Source: Deltaproteobacteria bacterium UBA5799
Lineage (GTDB): Bacteria; Desulfobacterota; GWC2-55-46
Direction of reading: 5' to 3'
DNA length: 21,846 nucleotides
Assembly: GCA_002418185.1 (NCBI GenBank)
Contig: DIDN01000012.1
Coordinates: 1 to 21,846 of the forward strand
Of the stretch, positions 20,601 to 21,846 are shown piece after piece (within the stretch, counting starts at the first letter, position 1; the number at the start of each line of letters is the position of its first letter). The notes beneath the pieces are model-generated. The model had not been told where the DNA came from. It did no database searches and was given only the letters and a program-made list of their open reading frames with translations. A program made the translations under genes and the position numbers.

Positions 20601-21846
20601 TCAGAGCTTGTTAAGGCCGTTCAGGGCGGCCTCCTTGTATGCGTCCGAAAGGGTCGGGTAATTGAATACGGCGTCCTTGAAGTAGTCTATTGGCCCGCCG
20701 TAGCACATGACCGCCTGGCCGAGGTGGATGAGCTCGCTTGCGCGCTCGCCGACGATATGGACGCCCAGGAGCCGCCTCGTACTCCTATCGAAGATGAGCT
20801 TGAGCATCCCGTGCGTGTCGCCTATTATCTGCCCCCTGGCCACCTCGTGGAAGTATGCGGAGCCGGTCTCGTATGGCACCCCCTTGAGCATCAGGCTCTC
20901 CTCGGTCTCCCCGACCATCGCTATCTCGGGTATGGTGTAGATGCCGTAAGGCACAAGCCCCGGGAGCTCGCAGGTTATCCCCTCCTTGTGGAACGCGTGG
21001 CAGACGGCCCTCCTCCCCTGCTCCATCGATGTGGAGGCGAGTGACGGGAAGCCTATGACGTCGCCTATGGCGTAGATGTGCGGGACTGTCGTCTGGAAGT
21101 CCTCGTCCACGGATATGAGCCCCCTTGGGTCGGCCTTCAGCCCCGCCGCGCCGAGGTTGAGGGTGTCGGAATTGCCGGTCCTCCCCATGGTGTACAGGAG
21201 CTTCTCCGAGACGAGCATCTTCCCGCTCTTCAGGCGCGTAACCACTCTCCCCGGGGCCTCTACCGCGATATCGACCACCTCCTCGTCGAGCCTCATGGTA
21301 ACGCCCGAGTGCCTCATCCTGTAGGTGAGGTTTTCCGCCACCTCCTCGTCAACGAAGTTCAGGAGCCGCTTCTTTTTCTCCACGAGGTTGACCTTCACGC
21401 CGAGGGCGGCGAAGATGCAGGCGTACTCGCAGCCAATCACGCCGGCGCCGATTATCGTCAGGTTCCGTGGGATCCTGTCGAGCTTCAGGACGGTGTCGCT
21501 GTCGTAGATGTGGCCCGAATCGAAAGGGACCTCAGGTGGACGCGCGGGCCTCGATCCGGGCGCCAGCACTATGACCCCGGCCCTGAAGACCTCCCCGCTA
21601 CCCCCCTCTCCCCGCGCCTCCATCGTGCTGCCGTCCAGGAACGACGCCGTGCCGTAGGCGATCTCGACCCTGTTCCGGTTGAACTGGTCCATCACGACCT
21701 CGAGCTGGCGGCGTATGACCTCGGTCTTCCTGTATAGTATCTCGCTGAGGGTCAGGTCCCTGTCGATCGTAAGCTGGAGGCCGAATATGGCCCGCTCCCT
21801 GAAACCCGAATACAGGAGCGCCATCTCCCTCAAGGTCTTGCTCGGG
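20601..21846 (-). CDS. sthA: Soluble pyridine nucleotide transhydrogenase, N-terminus cut off
   Basis: The frame is open to the right edge; about 415 residues are visible of roughly 465 in the family. The N-terminal FAD-binding GxGxxG lies outside. The visible part begins at the PSKTLRE segment, which in SthA follows the position where other family members have the redox disulfide. It continues with the NAD(P)-binding LTIIGAGVIGCEYACIFAAL, GRTGNSDTLNL, the second FAD motif HIYAIGDVIGFPSLAS, and the dimerisation domain (GIYTIPEIAMVG, LGVHIVGERASELIHLGQA, FNYPTLSDAYKEAALNGLN). It moves hydride between NADPH and NAD+ in the cytoplasm. The sequence parallels E. coli SthA closely, so the assignment is firm despite the truncation. 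Confidence 0.93.
   Translation of the reverse strand, partial: PSKTLREMALLYSGFRERAIFGLQLTIDRDLTLSEILYRKTEVIRRQLEVVMDQFNRNRVEIAYGTASFLDGSTMEARGEGGSGEVFRAGVIVLAPGSRPARPPEVPFDSGHIYDSDTVLKLDRIPRNLTIIGAGVIGCEYACIFAALGVKVNLVEKKKRLLNFVDEEVAENLTYRMRHSGVTMRLDEEVVDIAVEAPGRVVTRLKSGKMLVSEKLLYTMGRTGNSDTLNLGAAGLKADPRGLISVDEDFQTTVPHIYAIGDVIGFPSLASTSMEQGRRAVCHAFHKEGITCELPGLVPYGIYTIPEIAMVGETEESLMLKGVPYETGSAYFHEVARGQIIGDTHGMLKLIFDRSTRRLLGVHIVGERASELIHLGQAVMCYGGPIDYFKDAVFNYPTLSDAYKEAALNGLNKL

Overview
The window is GC-rich bacterial DNA (my impression is about 60-65% GC, with heavy use of AGG for Arg and ATA for Ile). The gene content points to a Gram-negative of the deltaproteobacterial (Desulfobacterota) or Nitrospirota kind: a PrsR-like regulator followed by TPR proteins, a Leptospira/Geobacter-type GspN, a surE-pcm-nlpD-rpoS block, a GNAT/acyl-CoA-synthetase fusion and SthA. 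This is a judgement from gene families, not a taxonomic assignment. I see no rRNA, tRNA, CRISPR array or transposase.

Layout. (1) 1-4946, + strand: the 3' part of a sigma-54-activator-like regulator whose ATPase machinery is visibly degenerate, then a secreted TPR protein and a TPR lipoprotein one base apart. This resembles the prsR-prsT edge of a PEP-CTERM/exosortase exopolysaccharide locus. (2) 4908-8787, - strand: an orphan gspN with its own promoter, and a 904-residue GNAT plus ADP-forming acyl-CoA-synthetase fusion. (3) 8961-10124, +: an RlmI-type rRNA methyltransferase divergent from the fusion gene. (4) 10175-16112, -: a long run read surE, pcm, a TIGR00725/SLOG gene, nlpD-like, rpoS-like sigma factor, apt, an ArsB/SLC13-type transporter and a 52-residue basic protein. 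surE-pcm-nlpD-rpoS is the classic stationary-phase/repair cluster. Here a SLOG gene and a 123-bp MITE-like palindromic element lie between pcm and nlpD. (5) 16383-18314, +: glycogen branching enzyme GlgB. (6) 18556-21846, -: a PQQ-type sugar dehydrogenase, a dienelactone-hydrolase-like alpha/beta hydrolase and the C-terminal nine-tenths of soluble transhydrogenase SthA, the first two with recognisable promoters.

How the genes fit together. surE (nucleotidase), pcm (isoaspartyl repair), nlpD-like (cell-wall hydrolase or activator) and the rpoS-like sigma factor form a stress/stationary-phase module; apt downstream adds purine salvage. GlgB and SthA are housekeeping functions of carbon storage and redox balance.

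The most unusual observations are the pseudo-ATPase regulator at the left edge, the palindromic element that appears to carry an outward promoter toward nlpD-rpoS, the NlpD-like protein that keeps its zinc ligands, and a second structured intergenic repeat near 18.4 kb. I did not find a clear previously undescribed multi-gene system. The degenerate regulator plus TPR pair is the best candidate for something non-standard.
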